Below, one piece after another: positions 34,082-42,536 of a stretch of 47,367 bases of DNA. This DNA is from Candidatus Siliceabacter maunaloa (GTDB lineage: Bacteria; Actinomycetota; Thermoleophilia; Solirubrobacterales; Solirubrobacteraceae). The notes under the pieces were generated by a model. The model was not told the origin of the DNA, did not search any database, and saw nothing but the letters and a program-made list of their open reading frames with translations. Position 1 is the stretch's first letter. Each line of letters opens with the position of its first letter. The stretch covers positions 1 through 47,367 of the forward strand of contig JANDLV010000031.1 in assembly GCA_024330185.1 (NCBI GenBank). Direction: 5' to 3'. A program made the translations under genes and the position numbers.

Positions 34082-35968
34082 CTACCGGGGCAGGCCGAAC
34101 TGCTGCGTGGCCGAGAAGCGCCGCGCGATGTCGTCGGCAGCCGGCTTGCGGGCGCCGTCGAACGTGATCAGGCCCTTGGTGTGGATGGGCGGGGTGGGCC
34201 GCGGGTTGCCGCCGTCCCAGCCCGGGCGCACGCGAAACTCCTGCAGCGCCCAGTAAAGCGAGCCGCTGAGCCACGGCTTGCTGTCGAAGACGTCGGAGTG
34301 GTAGTTGACGAAGTCCTGCTGGTGGGCGAAGGTGCCCTTCTCCTCCACCGGCCCGTCGCGGTTGGCCTCGGCGCCGAACTCCGTGATCATGATCGCCTTG
34401 TCGGGATAGCAGGCGCGCACCGAGTCCAGGTAGGGCGAGAGGTCCTCCCGATCGGCGATCTGGCCGTTGGGCCCCGGGTACCAGCCGAAGTAGTCGTTGA
34501 AGCCGATCACGTCCAGCTCGGAGTAGGCCTCCTGGCAGCCCCCCGCCGGGTAGGCCGCAACCGCGTAGCCCACGGGCCGGCTGGGATCCAGCGCCCGCGC
34601 CGCGCGGGCGGCACGGCGCAGGTAGTCGCTCTGCACGGGCCCCGGTCGCGCCGACAGCTCGTTGCCGATCGACCACAGAGCCACCGACGGATGGTTGGCG
34701 TTCTGACGGACGTTGGCCTCCACGAGGTCGACCGCCGCGTCGCGCACGCCCATCTCTCCCAGTGCCTGGGTCTTGAGGGCGTAGACCGGCACCTCGGACC
34801 AGATCATCAGCCCGATCCGGTCGGCGTACTCGTGGAAGTAGGGATGCAGCGGATAGTGGGAGCGCACCATCGTGCCGCCGAGCTCCTTGGCCTGGCGGCC
34901 GAGCTGGCGCATCTTGGAGCGGGGGATCGCGAAGCCCAGCTCACGGTCGTCCTCGTGCAGGCCGAAGCCGCGGAGGTTGACCCGCTCGTGATTGAGCATC
35001 AGCAGGCCGTCCTCGACGGTCATCGAGCGGATGCCGCTCTTGAGGTCCCACTCGACCCGCTGCGCGCCCAAGGTGCGGGCGCGGAAGCTCGCCGAGTAGA
35101 GGTTGGGGTCGTCGGGCGACCACAGCCGCGGGTCGCGCACGGTGATGCGCCGGATGAAGGTGACCTCCCGCCCCGGGCGCACGCTGCGCGTGCCCAGCCG
35201 GAAGTCGCGCCCGCCGAAGGAACCGGTGACGGTCACCCCGCGCGTGCGCGAGTCGAAGTTGCGCACCGTGACCGCCGCGCGCACGGTGGCGTCGCAGGTC
35301 CGGCACTCCAGCTCGGGGCGCACGTCGACGCGGTCGATGCTCACGCGGTCGATGCGCTTGAGGTAGACCTCGCGCAGCAGGCCGCCGTAGTTCCACCACC
35401 CGCCGGTCGGGATCTCCTGGGTGTTGGTGCCCGAGGGCGGGAAGTCGGTCAGCAGCCGGCGGTTGTCGACGCGGATCACGAGGCGGTTGGTCCCGGTGCG
35501 CCGCAGCTCGTCGGCGGGGATGCGCAGCTCGAAGGGCAGGTAGGCGCCGGTGTTGCGGCCGATCTCCTTCCCGTTGAGCCACACGCGCGCGCGGTGGTTG
35601 ACCGACTCGAAGCGCACGGTCCAGTCGAAGCGCTCGCTGCGGGTGGGCAGGCGGAAGTCCTTGCGATACCAGCCGACGGTCCCGGCCATGGAGGCGTTGG
35701 ACTCATCGCCGGCGTTCCAGGCGTCGGGGACCTCGGCGGGCGACCAGTCGCTGGTGGACGTGCGCCGCTGCCAGCCGTCCTCGAGCCCTTGGCCGGCCTC
35801 GTCGAGGCGGAAGAGCCACTCGCCGTCGAGCAGGTAGCGGTTGTCCGGGCCGTTGGCGGTGAGCGCGCGGCGGTCGGGGCGCTCGGCCGCGTCGGCCGCG
35901 GCGGGGGCCGCCAGCAGGGCTGCCGTCGCGACGGCGAGCAGCGTGATAAGGGTCTGGCGTGCGCGCAT
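34082..35968 (-). CDS. Secreted glycoside hydrolase family 2 (beta-glucuronidase/galactosidase-like)
   Basis: 628 aa. Signal peptide (LITLLAVATAALLAAPAAAD). Sugar-binding jelly-roll domain about 40-200 (VPDAWNAGD, WYRKDFRLP, HRARVWLNGKEIGRNTGAYL), an immunoglobulin-like domain about 215-310, then a TIM barrel. The acid/base Glu lies in WSIGNELSA (about residue 434) and the nucleophile Glu in MITEFGAEAN (about 530). Closest by eye to beta-glucuronidase-type GH2. The start ATG lacks a ribosome site but gives a good signal peptide. Lies in the accessory segment that splits prs from rplY. Confidence 0.9.
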   Translation of the reverse strand: MRARQTLITLLAVATAALLAAPAAADAAERPDRRALTANGPDNRYLLDGEWLFRLDEAGQGLEDGWQRRTSTSDWSPAEVPDAWNAGDESNASMAGTVGWYRKDFRLPTRSERFDWTVRFESVNHRARVWLNGKEIGRNTGAYLPFELRIPADELRRTGTNRLVIRVDNRRLLTDFPPSGTNTQEIPTGGWWNYGGLLREVYLKRIDRVSIDRVDVRPELECRTCDATVRAAVTVRNFDSRTRGVTVTGSFGGRDFRLGTRSVRPGREVTFIRRITVRDPRLWSPDDPNLYSASFRARTLGAQRVEWDLKSGIRSMTVEDGLLMLNHERVNLRGFGLHEDDRELGFAIPRSKMRQLGRQAKELGGTMVRSHYPLHPYFHEYADRIGLMIWSEVPVYALKTQALGEMGVRDAAVDLVEANVRQNANHPSVALWSIGNELSARPGPVQSDYLRRAARAARALDPSRPVGYAVAAYPAGGCQEAYSELDVIGFNDYFGWYPGPNGQIADREDLSPYLDSVRACYPDKAIMITEFGAEANRDGPVEEKGTFAHQQDFVNYHSDVFDSKPWLSGSLYWALQEFRVRPGWDGGNPRPTPPIHTKGLITFDGARKPAADDIARRFSATQQFGLPR

Positions 35969-36114
35969 CGCGGAGGCGCGCAGAGTAGACGAGGAGCCGG
36001 CGGCGCGCTGCACCAAGCGCTGCGGGGTGGCCGCGCTCGCCGGCCTGGCGCCCCAAGCCGGCCGCCTCGCGCTCTCACGCACCACGCCCGTCCGACCAGC
36101 CGCCGGGCGGACCC

Positions 36115-36852
36115 TCAGCCGGTCCGGTGGGAACCGTCGTCGTTGAGCTCGAGGAAGCGGGACACCGATGCCGCCTGGTGGTCGAGGCGGTCGCCCAGTG
36201 AGCGCGCGTGCTCGCCCGCGCGCTCCCGGAAGTCCTCCAGGCTGGCCTGCGGATCGTCGGGCAGCGGGTAGACGTGCGCGAGGTCCTGCTGGGCGCAGGC
36301 GATCCCCATGGGCGGGCGGCCCTCGACCAGCGGGCGCGCGCCGCACACCGGCGCCACGGTCAGGCCGATGTCACGGTCGACCAGGGCCACGGGCATGAGC
36401 CGCGCCGCGGGCAGGCGGATCGGCGGGCGCGGGGAGCGGTCGACCCCCACCCGCGCGTGAGGCGCAGCGGCAAGGATCTCGCGCCAGAGGCTGAGCACGG
36501 TGTCGGCGGCCACGATGGCGTCGCGCAGCACGGTGGCCTGCTCGGCGTAGAGGCGCTCGGCCTCCGTGCGGTCGCGGGCCTCGGCCAGGTCGAGGTCGCA
36601 CGGCACGCGCAGCAGGTCGTCAAAGCTGATGGCCGCGCCTGCGCCGCGCCCGCCGCTGGCCACGTACGTCGCCAGCGTGCCCAGGTCACGCCGTCCGTGG
36701 AAGACGATGGTCAGCGCTTCGCCGAGGGCCAGGCCGCCGACGCGCAGGGCAACGGCTACAGCGTCACCGCTGTCGATCAGCGCGCGGCGCAGGAGGTCCT
36801 CGGCCTCGCCGGGTGGTGGTCCCTCATCGCCCTGGTCCTCCAATGCCTGCAT
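36115..36852 (-). CDS. Uncharacterised 245-aa protein
   Basis: No family recognised. Soluble alpha/beta protein with VALRVGGLALGEALTIVFHG near 30-50, a helical centre (DLDLAEARDRTEAERLYAEQ), LPAARLMPVALVDRDIGLTV near 150, and a charged helical end. Shares a 45-base divergent promoter region with the DUF4235 gene. The ATG is chosen because no other start lies close to the coding-like composition; AAGG is adjacent but too near. Confidence 0.6.
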   Translation of the reverse strand: MQALEDQGDEGPPPGEAEDLLRRALIDSGDAVAVALRVGGLALGEALTIVFHGRRDLGTLATYVASGGRGAGAAISFDDLLRVPCDLDLAEARDRTEAERLYAEQATVLRDAIVAADTVLSLWREILAAAPHARVGVDRSPRPPIRLPAARLMPVALVDRDIGLTVAPVCGARPLVEGRPPMGIACAQQDLAHVYPLPDDPQASLEDFRERAGEHARSLGDRLDHQAASVSRFLELNDDGSHRTG

Positions 36853-36897
36853 CCTTTCGGCTTGACGCTCGGTCGCGCTGGGTATCAACGACAACCG

Positions 36898-37173
36898 ATG
36901 AACGCCCTCTTCAAGCCTATCGGCCTTATCGTCGGATTCCTGTCGGGCATGCTCGCCCGCCAGCTCTTCAACAAGCTTTGGGGCGTGGTCTCCGACGAGG
37001 AGCCGCCCGAGCCCACCACCCGCAACACGACGATCCCCCAGCTCCTGTTCGCCACCGCGATGCAGGGCGCGATTCTCGCCGTCGTGCGCGCCTTCGTCGG
37101 CCGCGGCCTGGCCCACGGCTGGGCCGCCATCACCGGCGTGTGGCCCGGCGAGGAGAACCCCGACCCCGACTGA
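36898..37173 (+). CDS. DUF4235 small membrane protein
   Basis: 91 aa. Two hydrophobic helices (PIGLIVGFLSGMLARQLFNK and LLFATAMQGAILAVVRAFVG) around an acidic loop, as in DUF4235. Members are short actinobacterial membrane proteins of unknown role. No ribosome site stands out. Confidence 0.8.
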   Translation: MNALFKPIGLIVGFLSGMLARQLFNKLWGVVSDEEPPEPTTRNTTIPQLLFATAMQGAILAVVRAFVGRGLAHGWAAITGVWPGEENPDPD

Positions 37174-37244
37174 TCGCGGGTCGCGTCCGGGAGCGGATCA
37201 GGGTCCTCGACGCGCTCGGATGCGCCCCGGGTACGCTCAGGAGC

Positions 37245-37556
37245 GTGGACTCCCCCGCCGTCCGTCTCATGGAACGCCTGGGGCTCGACGACGACGAGCT
37301 GTGCGCGATCCTCGACATCGATCCGATCTCGGTCATCACGGGCGAGCTGGACCACCGGCCCGAGCTGGGCATCCTGCTGACGTTGACCGAGGAGGCCGCC
37401 GAGCGGGTGGGCGAGGGCGTACTGCGCCGCTGGGTGCGGCGCACCGGCCCCTCCGGCCGCCCGCTCGACCACCTCCTGGCCCGCGACTTCGCCGCCTTCG
37501 AGGACTCCCTCGAGGTGCTAGCCGCGCGCGGGTTCGTCCTGCGCGGTGGGGGCTAG
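37245..37556 (+). CDS. Uncharacterised 103-aa helical protein
   Basis: GTG start with AGGAG four bases upstream. The N-terminus (LMERLGLDDDELCAILDIDP) looks like a helix-turn-helix, and the end (GRPLDHLLARDFAAFEDSLE) faintly resembles the toxin-binding half of Xre/MbcA/ParS antitoxins. No toxin gene is adjacent, so this is only a resemblance. Confidence 0.6.
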   Translation: MDSPAVRLMERLGLDDDELCAILDIDPISVITGELDHRPELGILLTLTEEAAERVGEGVLRRWVRRTGPSGRPLDHLLARDFAAFEDSLEVLAARGFVLRGGG

Positions 37557-37575
37557 CGCCAGCCGGGCGCCGGCC

Positions 37576-37621
37576 TTCCTGCCTGAGTGTTGGCCTGCAG
37601 CAGCAGGGCGGGACGGATGGG
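37576..37621 (+). repeat. Left palindrome of a paired element
   Basis: 46 bases matching 37760-37805 at 39 positions. Ends TCCTGCC / GGCGGGA can pair through one G-U. Confidence 0.75.
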
Positions 37622-37643
37622 CACCGAGCCTCATGGCGGGTCA

Positions 37644-37719
37644 GGCGAACGGCAGCACCGAGGACCATGAGCGATTTGAGCCCGGGCGCTTCGTGTCTAT
37701 CTCGATGCTGCCGTTCGCC
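37644..37719. repeat. Inner long inverted repeat
   Basis: GGCGAACGGCAGCA (37644-37657) is perfectly complementary to TGCTGCCGTTCGCC (37706-37719); with flanks 19 of 22 positions pair, around a 48-base loop. Centred between the two outer palindromes. Confidence 0.8.
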
Positions 37720-37759
37720 GAGCCCGCCGCCGGCAAGAGAGTCGCTCCCGGCCGCGACC

Positions 37760-37805
37760 GTCCTGCCTGACTGTTGTCCTGCCACACCAGGGCAGGACGG
37801 ATGGG
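37760..37805 (+). repeat. Right palindrome of the paired element
   Basis: 46-base partner of 37576-37621; GTCCTGCC pairs perfectly with GGCAGGAC, where the left copy keeps pairing through a G-U change. Confidence 0.75.
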
Positions 37806-37815
37806 ATGCAACGCG

Positions 37816-38880
37816 TCAGTCGCCGAGCAGATCGACCGCCGCGCCCAGGTACTCGTCGGCGCGCGCGGTGAGACGGCGCAGGCCGTAGGCGTCCAGGACG
37901 GCGCGCTTGAGCTCGTTGGGGCGCGTGGCGGTGTGGGCGGCGCGCAGGCGGCGCATGAGCTCGGCGATCTCGGTGAGGGGGACCTCGGTCAGCTCGCGCG
38001 GGCCCAGCTCGCGCACGCGGACGGATGAGGTGTCGGGCGCGCGCACGACCTCCTCACCCTGGCCGGCGACCTCGTCGGCGGCGGTAAGCTCGACGCGGCG
38101 GTCGCGGGCCAGCCAGTGGAGGGCGCTGGTCAGCGGGGTGCGGGCCACCGAGGTGAGCTTGCGCCCGCCGCCGGCGCGGTTGACCACGGCGTAGGCACGG
38201 GTGGCCAGCATCGGGCCCTCGACGGCGACGACGGCCTCGATGGCGTCCATGAGGCGCGGGCGGGGCGTCTCGCGCGGGTCGCCGGGGCCGGCGCCCTCCC
38301 AGGCGCGGTAGGGCTCCAGCGCGACGCGGCCGGGGGCGCCGCCGCCCGCCGGCGTGCCGCCCTCTCCGCCCGTCGTCCAGTCGGCGACGTCCCAGTCGGG
38401 CGCGGGCTCGCCGGGGCCGAGCACGAGCACCGCCGCGCCGGTGAGCTCGTGGGTGAGCGCGCGGTCGTCGGTCTGCGCGCGCGACGGCGGGTCGGGCCAG
38501 CCGGTGAGCACGACGGCCGCGACCCGGACGCCCCCGCCGCGGGCGGCCTCGACGGCCAGGCGCGCCGCGTCGACGCTGCGCGGCCCGACCGACACCGCGA
38601 CGACCAGCGCGGCGCCGAGCTCGGCGGCGAGGTCACGCACCGCGTAGCGCGGGGTCAGCGGCGCGAGCAGCCCCCCGTGGGCCAGCAGCACCCGCAGCGG
38701 CGCGTCGGCGCGGGCCTCTTCCAGCAGGGCGTCCCTGCTCACGCGCTCGCCCGCGTGGCGTGCGGCGGTCAGCGGGCTCGCACTGGCCGGCGGGACAAGC
38801 TCGACGACCGTGCCGCCGGGGATGGCCGCGGCGACCTGGGCCTCGCCCGCGTCCGCCGTCGCACCGACGACGAGCAGCAT
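37816..38880 (-). CDS. BioD-like domain protein with DUF3320-like C-terminus
   Basis: 354 aa. Residues 1-150 have an alternating alpha/beta order like dethiobiotin synthetase-type P-loop proteins (LVVAVSVGPRSVDAARLAVE, VRVAAVVLTGW), but there is no Walker A motif at the N-terminus. After a Gly/Pro-rich linker (155-205), residues 208-354 resemble DUF3320 winged-helix units known from large helicase-like proteins (MDAIEAVVAVEGPM; TRPNELKRAVLDAYGLRRLT). The bases before its ATG reproduce the 3' end of prs, so it was probably once the next gene after prs with a TGATG overlap. Confidence 0.65.
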   Translation of the reverse strand: MLLVVGATADAGEAQVAAAIPGGTVVELVPPASASPLTAARHAGERVSRDALLEEARADAPLRVLLAHGGLLAPLTPRYAVRDLAAELGAALVVAVSVGPRSVDAARLAVEAARGGGVRVAAVVLTGWPDPPSRAQTDDRALTHELTGAAVLVLGPGEPAPDWDVADWTTGGEGGTPAGGGAPGRVALEPYRAWEGAGPGDPRETPRPRLMDAIEAVVAVEGPMLATRAYAVVNRAGGGRKLTSVARTPLTSALHWLARDRRVELTAADEVAGQGEEVVRAPDTSSVRVRELGPRELTEVPLTEIAELMRRLRAAHTATRPNELKRAVLDAYGLRRLTARADEYLGAAVDLLGD

Positions 38881-38893
38881 CAGAAGAGCTGGT
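38876..38893. repeat. Direct repeat at the BioD-like gene start (prs 3' end copy)
   Basis: AGCATCAGAAGAGCTGGT, an 18-base perfect match to 40071-40088, the 3' end of prs. Confidence 0.9.
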
Positions 38894-38978
38894 GGCCTGA
38901 AGGGTGCGTCACGACGGGCAGATTACCCGGGCTGGACGCCTACCTCGCGATCAACGAGGCAGCACGAGCGAAGGGATG

Positions 38979-39010
38979 AGGCGGCCGGGTAAACCTGCAC
39001 CCGGCCGCCT
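38979..39010 (-). terminator. Hairpin terminator
   Basis: Perfect 12-bp stem AGGCGGCCGGGT / ACCCGGCCGCCT around an 8-base loop, 52 bases beyond the stop of the small membrane protein gene. No long T-run. Confidence 0.65.
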
Positions 39011-39061
39011 CTCGAAAGTGGCGTCTGCCGCCACCAACGGTCCCTGACGACTAGTGACTGC

Positions 39062-39355
39062 CTAGTGATCGTGGTCGGCCGTCGACGGATCGCGGCTGCC
39101 GGCCTTCGCGAGCCCCCGACTGACGAGGTAGCCCGCCGTCACGATCGACACGTACAGCCAAGCCTGCCGGGCGATGAACTCGTCGTTCTCTCCGTCGGAC
39201 TCTCCGATGACAGCGGCGCTGATCAGAATTGCCACGACCACGACCACGGCGACGAACGCGTACAGCTCGCTCGTCTTGGTCGAGTGCTTGGTCTCCGACT
39301 GCTGCGTGCCGGTCCGGGCGACGTTCCGGCCGGTTTCTCGGGGTGATTCGGCCAT
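39062..39355 (-). CDS. Two-span small membrane protein
   Basis: 97 aa with a polar start, a first membrane helix (YAFVAVVVVVAILISAAVIG) and a second (AWLYVSIVTAGYLVSRGLAK), ending in GSRDPSTADHDH. This layout matches a common actinobacterial family of unknown function. AGGAGG lies five bases before the chosen ATG. It is the only intact gene in the segment inserted after prs. Confidence 0.75.
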   Translation of the reverse strand: MAESPRETGRNVARTGTQQSETKHSTKTSELYAFVAVVVVVAILISAAVIGESDGENDEFIARQAWLYVSIVTAGYLVSRGLAKAGSRDPSTADHDH

Positions 39356-39557
39356 GTGGCCTCCTAGCACTTGTAGGGGACGCGGGATCGAGAGTGATCC
39401 CGCACGCTGATAGCCGAGACCCCGACCGGAGCCCGCGCGAGAGCCCTAGCGTTGCCACGTTTTCCTTGGACTTCGCCGGCCACCCATCCAGGCGACAGGC
39501 GAAACCCGAGGAGGTGCGTGCCCCGAGCGACGGGGCGCAAACGTGCTCCTGCGACCG

Positions 39558-39984
39558 TCAGTCGTCCGCCGGGTCCAGCACGAAGATCTCGATCGCTCTG
39601 TCGGGGTCGAAGAGGATCTGGCTGTGGTAGGTCCGGACCTTGCGGCCCAGAATCTCCTCGATCGCCCCGACGGTGGTGTCCGTCATCGCCTCCTCGAGCG
39701 CAGCCGGTAATAGCGGACAAGGTCCTGGTGGCCTGCGGCGAGCAGCGTCTCCTCGCTGCGGGTCAGCCCCCTTCCATGACGGCGAAGATGTACTCGTCGT
39801 TGATGAAGGTCTTCGCCTTGGTCGGCCCCTTGCCATAGAAATCCTTCTTCATCCCCACCATCGCGTGGGAGATGCGGCCGCGCAGCGAGTCGTGGCGGTC
39901 CTCGGCACTTCCCACTGCGTCGGCGCCCGAGGCCTGGAGCTCAGACGCGGTCTCGAGCCGCGGCAGATGCTGCTCGTCCGCCAC
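39558..39984 (-). pseudogene. DUF2294 gene broken by two frameshifts
   Basis: Three frames in succession make up one DUF2294 protein. The first gives MKKDFYGKGPTKAKTFINDE and YIFAVMEGG. A shift at a run of five G (around 39772) leads to LTRSEETLLAAGHQDLVRYY. Another shift near 39700 leads to ALEEAMTDTTVGAIEEILGR and AIEIFVLDPADD. Each piece follows the expected family order. A sequencing error in one place is possible; two in 430 bases is less likely. Start is GTG. Confidence 0.75.
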
Positions 39985-40070
39985 GCGCGCATGTTACCGC
40001 GCAGGCTTGTTGAGGACCGTCACCAGATGGTTACCGGCGTGCACCATTTTGAGCCCGCAATCGCGGCAAG

Positions 40071-40088
40071 AGCATCAGAAGAGCTGGT
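40071..40088. repeat. Direct repeat at the prs 3' end
   Basis: AGCATCAGAAGAGCTGGT; covers the last codons (NQLF) and stop codon of prs. Partner of 38876-38893. Confidence 0.9.
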
Positions 40089-41070
40089 TCTCCCCCTGGA
40101 AGATCGCGCTCACCGAGCTGTCGGTGAAGATGCTGCGGATCGTGTCGGTGAGCATGTCCGAGCAGGAGAGCACGCGGATCATGTCCGGTGCGCTGGGGCG
40201 CAGCGGGATGGTGTCGGTGACCACGATGCGCTCGAAGCCCGAGGCGGCGAGGGTCTCGTAGGCGCAGCCGGAGAGGACGGGGTGGGTGGCGGCGGCGAGC
40301 ACGCGGCGGGCGCCGGCGTCGAGGACCGTGCGCCCCGCTGCGGTCAGCGTGCCCGCGGTGTCGATCATGTCGTCGACGATGACCGCGGTGCGGTCGCGCA
40401 CGTCGCCGATGACGTAGCCGATCTCGGCGACCTGCTGGGCGGGACGCTCCTTGTCCAGGATGGCCAGCTCGGCGCCGACCTTGGAGGCGAAGTTCTTGTT
40501 GAGCTTGACGCGGCCGGCGTCGGGCGCGACCACGACGAGGTCGGGGAGATCGAGGTCGGCGAAGTAGCGGGTGAGCATGTCGATCGCGGTCATGTGGTCG
40601 ACCGGCTTGGCGAAGAAGCCCTGGATCTGGCCGGCGTGGAGGTCCATGACGACCACACGGTCGGCGCCAGCGGCCTCCAGCATGCGCGCGACCACGCGGG
40701 CGGAGATCGGCTCACGCGGAGCGGACTTCTTGTCCTGGCGGCTGTAGCCGAACCAGGGGCAGACGGCGATGACGCGGTGGGCGGACGCGCCCACGGCGGC
40801 GTCGATGAGCAGCAGGAGCTCCATCAGCGCGTCGTTGGGCGAGATGCCCTCGTCCTCGTTGCCGCACAGCGGCTGGACGATGAAGACGTCGGCGCCGCGG
40901 ATGTTCTCCTCGTAGCGACAGTAGACCTCGCCGTTGGAGAACGTCTTGACGGTCACCGGGCCGAGCTCGACGCCGAGCTTGTCGGCGATGAGATGGGCCA
41001 GCGGGCGGTTGGCCCGGCCCGAGAAGAGCATGAGCCGCTTGTCGTATTCGATGCCCAGGCTGATGGACAT
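40075..41070 (-). CDS. prs: Ribose-phosphate pyrophosphokinase
   Basis: 331 aa from the chosen ATG. Makes PRPP. KRLMLFSGRANRPLAHLIAD at the N-terminus, FVRFANGE-like TFSNGEVYCRYEENIRGADV, YSRQDKKSAPREPISARV flexible loop, DLHAGQIQGFF metal site and VIVDDMIDTAGTL PRPP-binding loop. Upstream in-frame ATG codons would add 8-28 residues without homology. The last codons are duplicated near 38880. Confidence 0.96.
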   Translation of the reverse strand: MSISLGIEYDKRLMLFSGRANRPLAHLIADKLGVELGPVTVKTFSNGEVYCRYEENIRGADVFIVQPLCGNEDEGISPNDALMELLLLIDAAVGASAHRVIAVCPWFGYSRQDKKSAPREPISARVVARMLEAAGADRVVVMDLHAGQIQGFFAKPVDHMTAIDMLTRYFADLDLPDLVVVAPDAGRVKLNKNFASKVGAELAILDKERPAQQVAEIGYVIGDVRDRTAVIVDDMIDTAGTLTAAGRTVLDAGARRVLAAATHPVLSGCAYETLAASGFERIVVTDTIPLRPSAPDMIRVLSCSDMLTDTIRSIFTDSSVSAIFQGENQLF

Positions 41071-41150
41071 GGGACGTCGTGCGGGCGCGTCCATCGCGCC
41101 CGGCAGCATACGTGCGTCAGCCGATGACGCGGTCGGCGCAGGGCGCGCCG

Positions 41151-42536
41151 TCACTCGCGGGACTCGCGCTCGCGCCGCTGGGCATAGCCCTCGACGTTGC
41201 GTTGGCGCTCGCGTGCGATGCCAAGCGCGCCGGGCGGCACGTCGTCGGTGATGACCGAGCCCGCGGCGGTGTAGGCGTCGTCGCCGAGGCTGACGGGCGC
41301 CACGAGCGTGGTGTCGACGCTCGTGCGCACGCCGGTGCCGATGGTCGTGCGGTGCTTGCGCCTGCCGTCGTAGTTGGCGGTGATGGTGGCGGCGCCGAGG
41401 TTACTGCGCGCTCCGATGTCGGCGTCGCCGACATAGGACAGGTGGGGCACCTTGGCGCCCTCGCCCACGTCGGAGTTCTTGATCTCCACGAAGGTGCCCG
41501 CCTTGGCGCCCTCGCGCAGGACCGCGCCGGGGCGCAGATAGGCGAAGGGGCCGACGCTCACGCGGTCGTGCAGGTCGCAGTCGACGAGGTGGGAATGGAC
41601 GACGGTGACCTCGTTGCCCAGCCGCGCGTCGATCAGGGTGGAGTGCGGTCCGAGGTGGCAGGCCTCGCCGGCGGTGGTGGTCCCGCGCAGGACGCAGCCG
41701 GGCTCGACGACGGTGTCGGGGCCCAGGCGCACGGTCACGTCGACGCTGACCGAGGAGGAGTCGATGAACGTCACGCCTTCCAGCGCGAGGCGCTCGAGGA
41801 TGCGCTCCTGCATGACCACGCGCACCAGCGCGAGCTGGACGCGGTCGTTGACGCCCAGCGTGATCGCGATGTCGTCGGCGCGCTGCGCGGCGACGGTGTG
41901 GCCGGCGCCGCGCAGCGCGGGCACGACGTCGGGGAGGTACAGCTCGCCCTGGGCGTTGTCGGTGCGCAGCTCCTCGAGGGCTCTGGTGAGCGCGGCAGCG
42001 CTGAACGCGTAGATGCCCGCGTTGACCTCGCGGATGCCAAGCTGCGCCGGCGTCGCGTCCCCCGGCGCCCTGGTCTCGGCCACCCGCTCGACCGTCTCGT
42101 CGGGCGCGCGGACCACCCGCCCGTAGCCGGCCGGATCGGGCAGCTCCACGGTCAGCAGCGTCGCCGCGGCGGTCGAGGCCACGTGCGCAGCAGCCAGCGC
42201 CTGGATCGCCCCCGCCGTGATCAACGGTACGTCGCCCGAGAGGACGATCACGGGCCCGTCGGCCTCCGCGAAGTGCGCCGCCGCGGCCCGCACCGCCCCA
42301 CCGGTCCCGTCGGCCACCTCCTGCACCACGAGCTCCGCGCCCTCGGGGAGGTGCCCCTCCAGCGCCCGGTCGGGCCCACCGACGACCACGACCCTCGCCG
42401 CACCCGCCTCCAGCGCCGCGTGCACCGGCCACAGGCCCAACGGCCGCCCGCACAGGTCGTGCAGCACCTTGGGCACCCGGCTGCACATCCGCGTGCCCTT
42501 CCCGGCGGCCATGATCACGACGGTCGGCGCGTTCAC
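41151..42536 (-). CDS. glmU: Bifunctional N-acetylglucosamine-1-phosphate uridyltransferase/acetyltransferase
   Basis: 461 aa, GTG start. N-terminal uridyltransferase domain: VVIMAAGKGTRMCSRVPKVL, LSGDVPLI, VNAGIYAF. C-terminal left-handed beta-helix acetyltransferase: LIDARLGNEVTVVHSHLVDC, FVEIKNSDVGEGAKVPHLSY, ATITANYDGRRKHRT. Makes UDP-GlcNAc for the cell wall. The stop lies 80 bases before prs in the same direction, the usual glmU-prs pair. Confidence 0.96.
   Translation of the reverse strand: MNAPTVVIMAAGKGTRMCSRVPKVLHDLCGRPLGLWPVHAALEAGAARVVVVGGPDRALEGHLPEGAELVVQEVADGTGGAVRAAAAHFAEADGPVIVLSGDVPLITAGAIQALAAAHVASTAAATLLTVELPDPAGYGRVVRAPDETVERVAETRAPGDATPAQLGIREVNAGIYAFSAAALTRALEELRTDNAQGELYLPDVVPALRGAGHTVAAQRADDIAITLGVNDRVQLALVRVVMQERILERLALEGVTFIDSSSVSVDVTVRLGPDTVVEPGCVLRGTTTAGEACHLGPHSTLIDARLGNEVTVVHSHLVDCDLHDRVSVGPFAYLRPGAVLREGAKAGTFVEIKNSDVGEGAKVPHLSYVGDADIGARSNLGAATITANYDGRRKHRTTIGTGVRTSVDTTLVAPVSLGDDAYTAAGSVITDDVPPGALGIARERQRNVEGYAQRRERESRE

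Noticed and set aside
34181-36271. Long plus-strand open frame opposite the GH2 gene
   Set aside because: Mirror frame of a gene with a signal peptide and catalytic Glu motifs; no recognisable domain.
38895-38979. C-terminal fragment of a plus-strand gene (GRLPGLDAYLAINEAARAKG)
   Set aside because: Reads like a protein end, but no family could be named and it is only about 28 codons; left unannotated.
39640-41127. 495-codon plus-strand frame opposite prs
   Set aside because: Shadow of prs and the DUF2294 remnant; no domain of its own.
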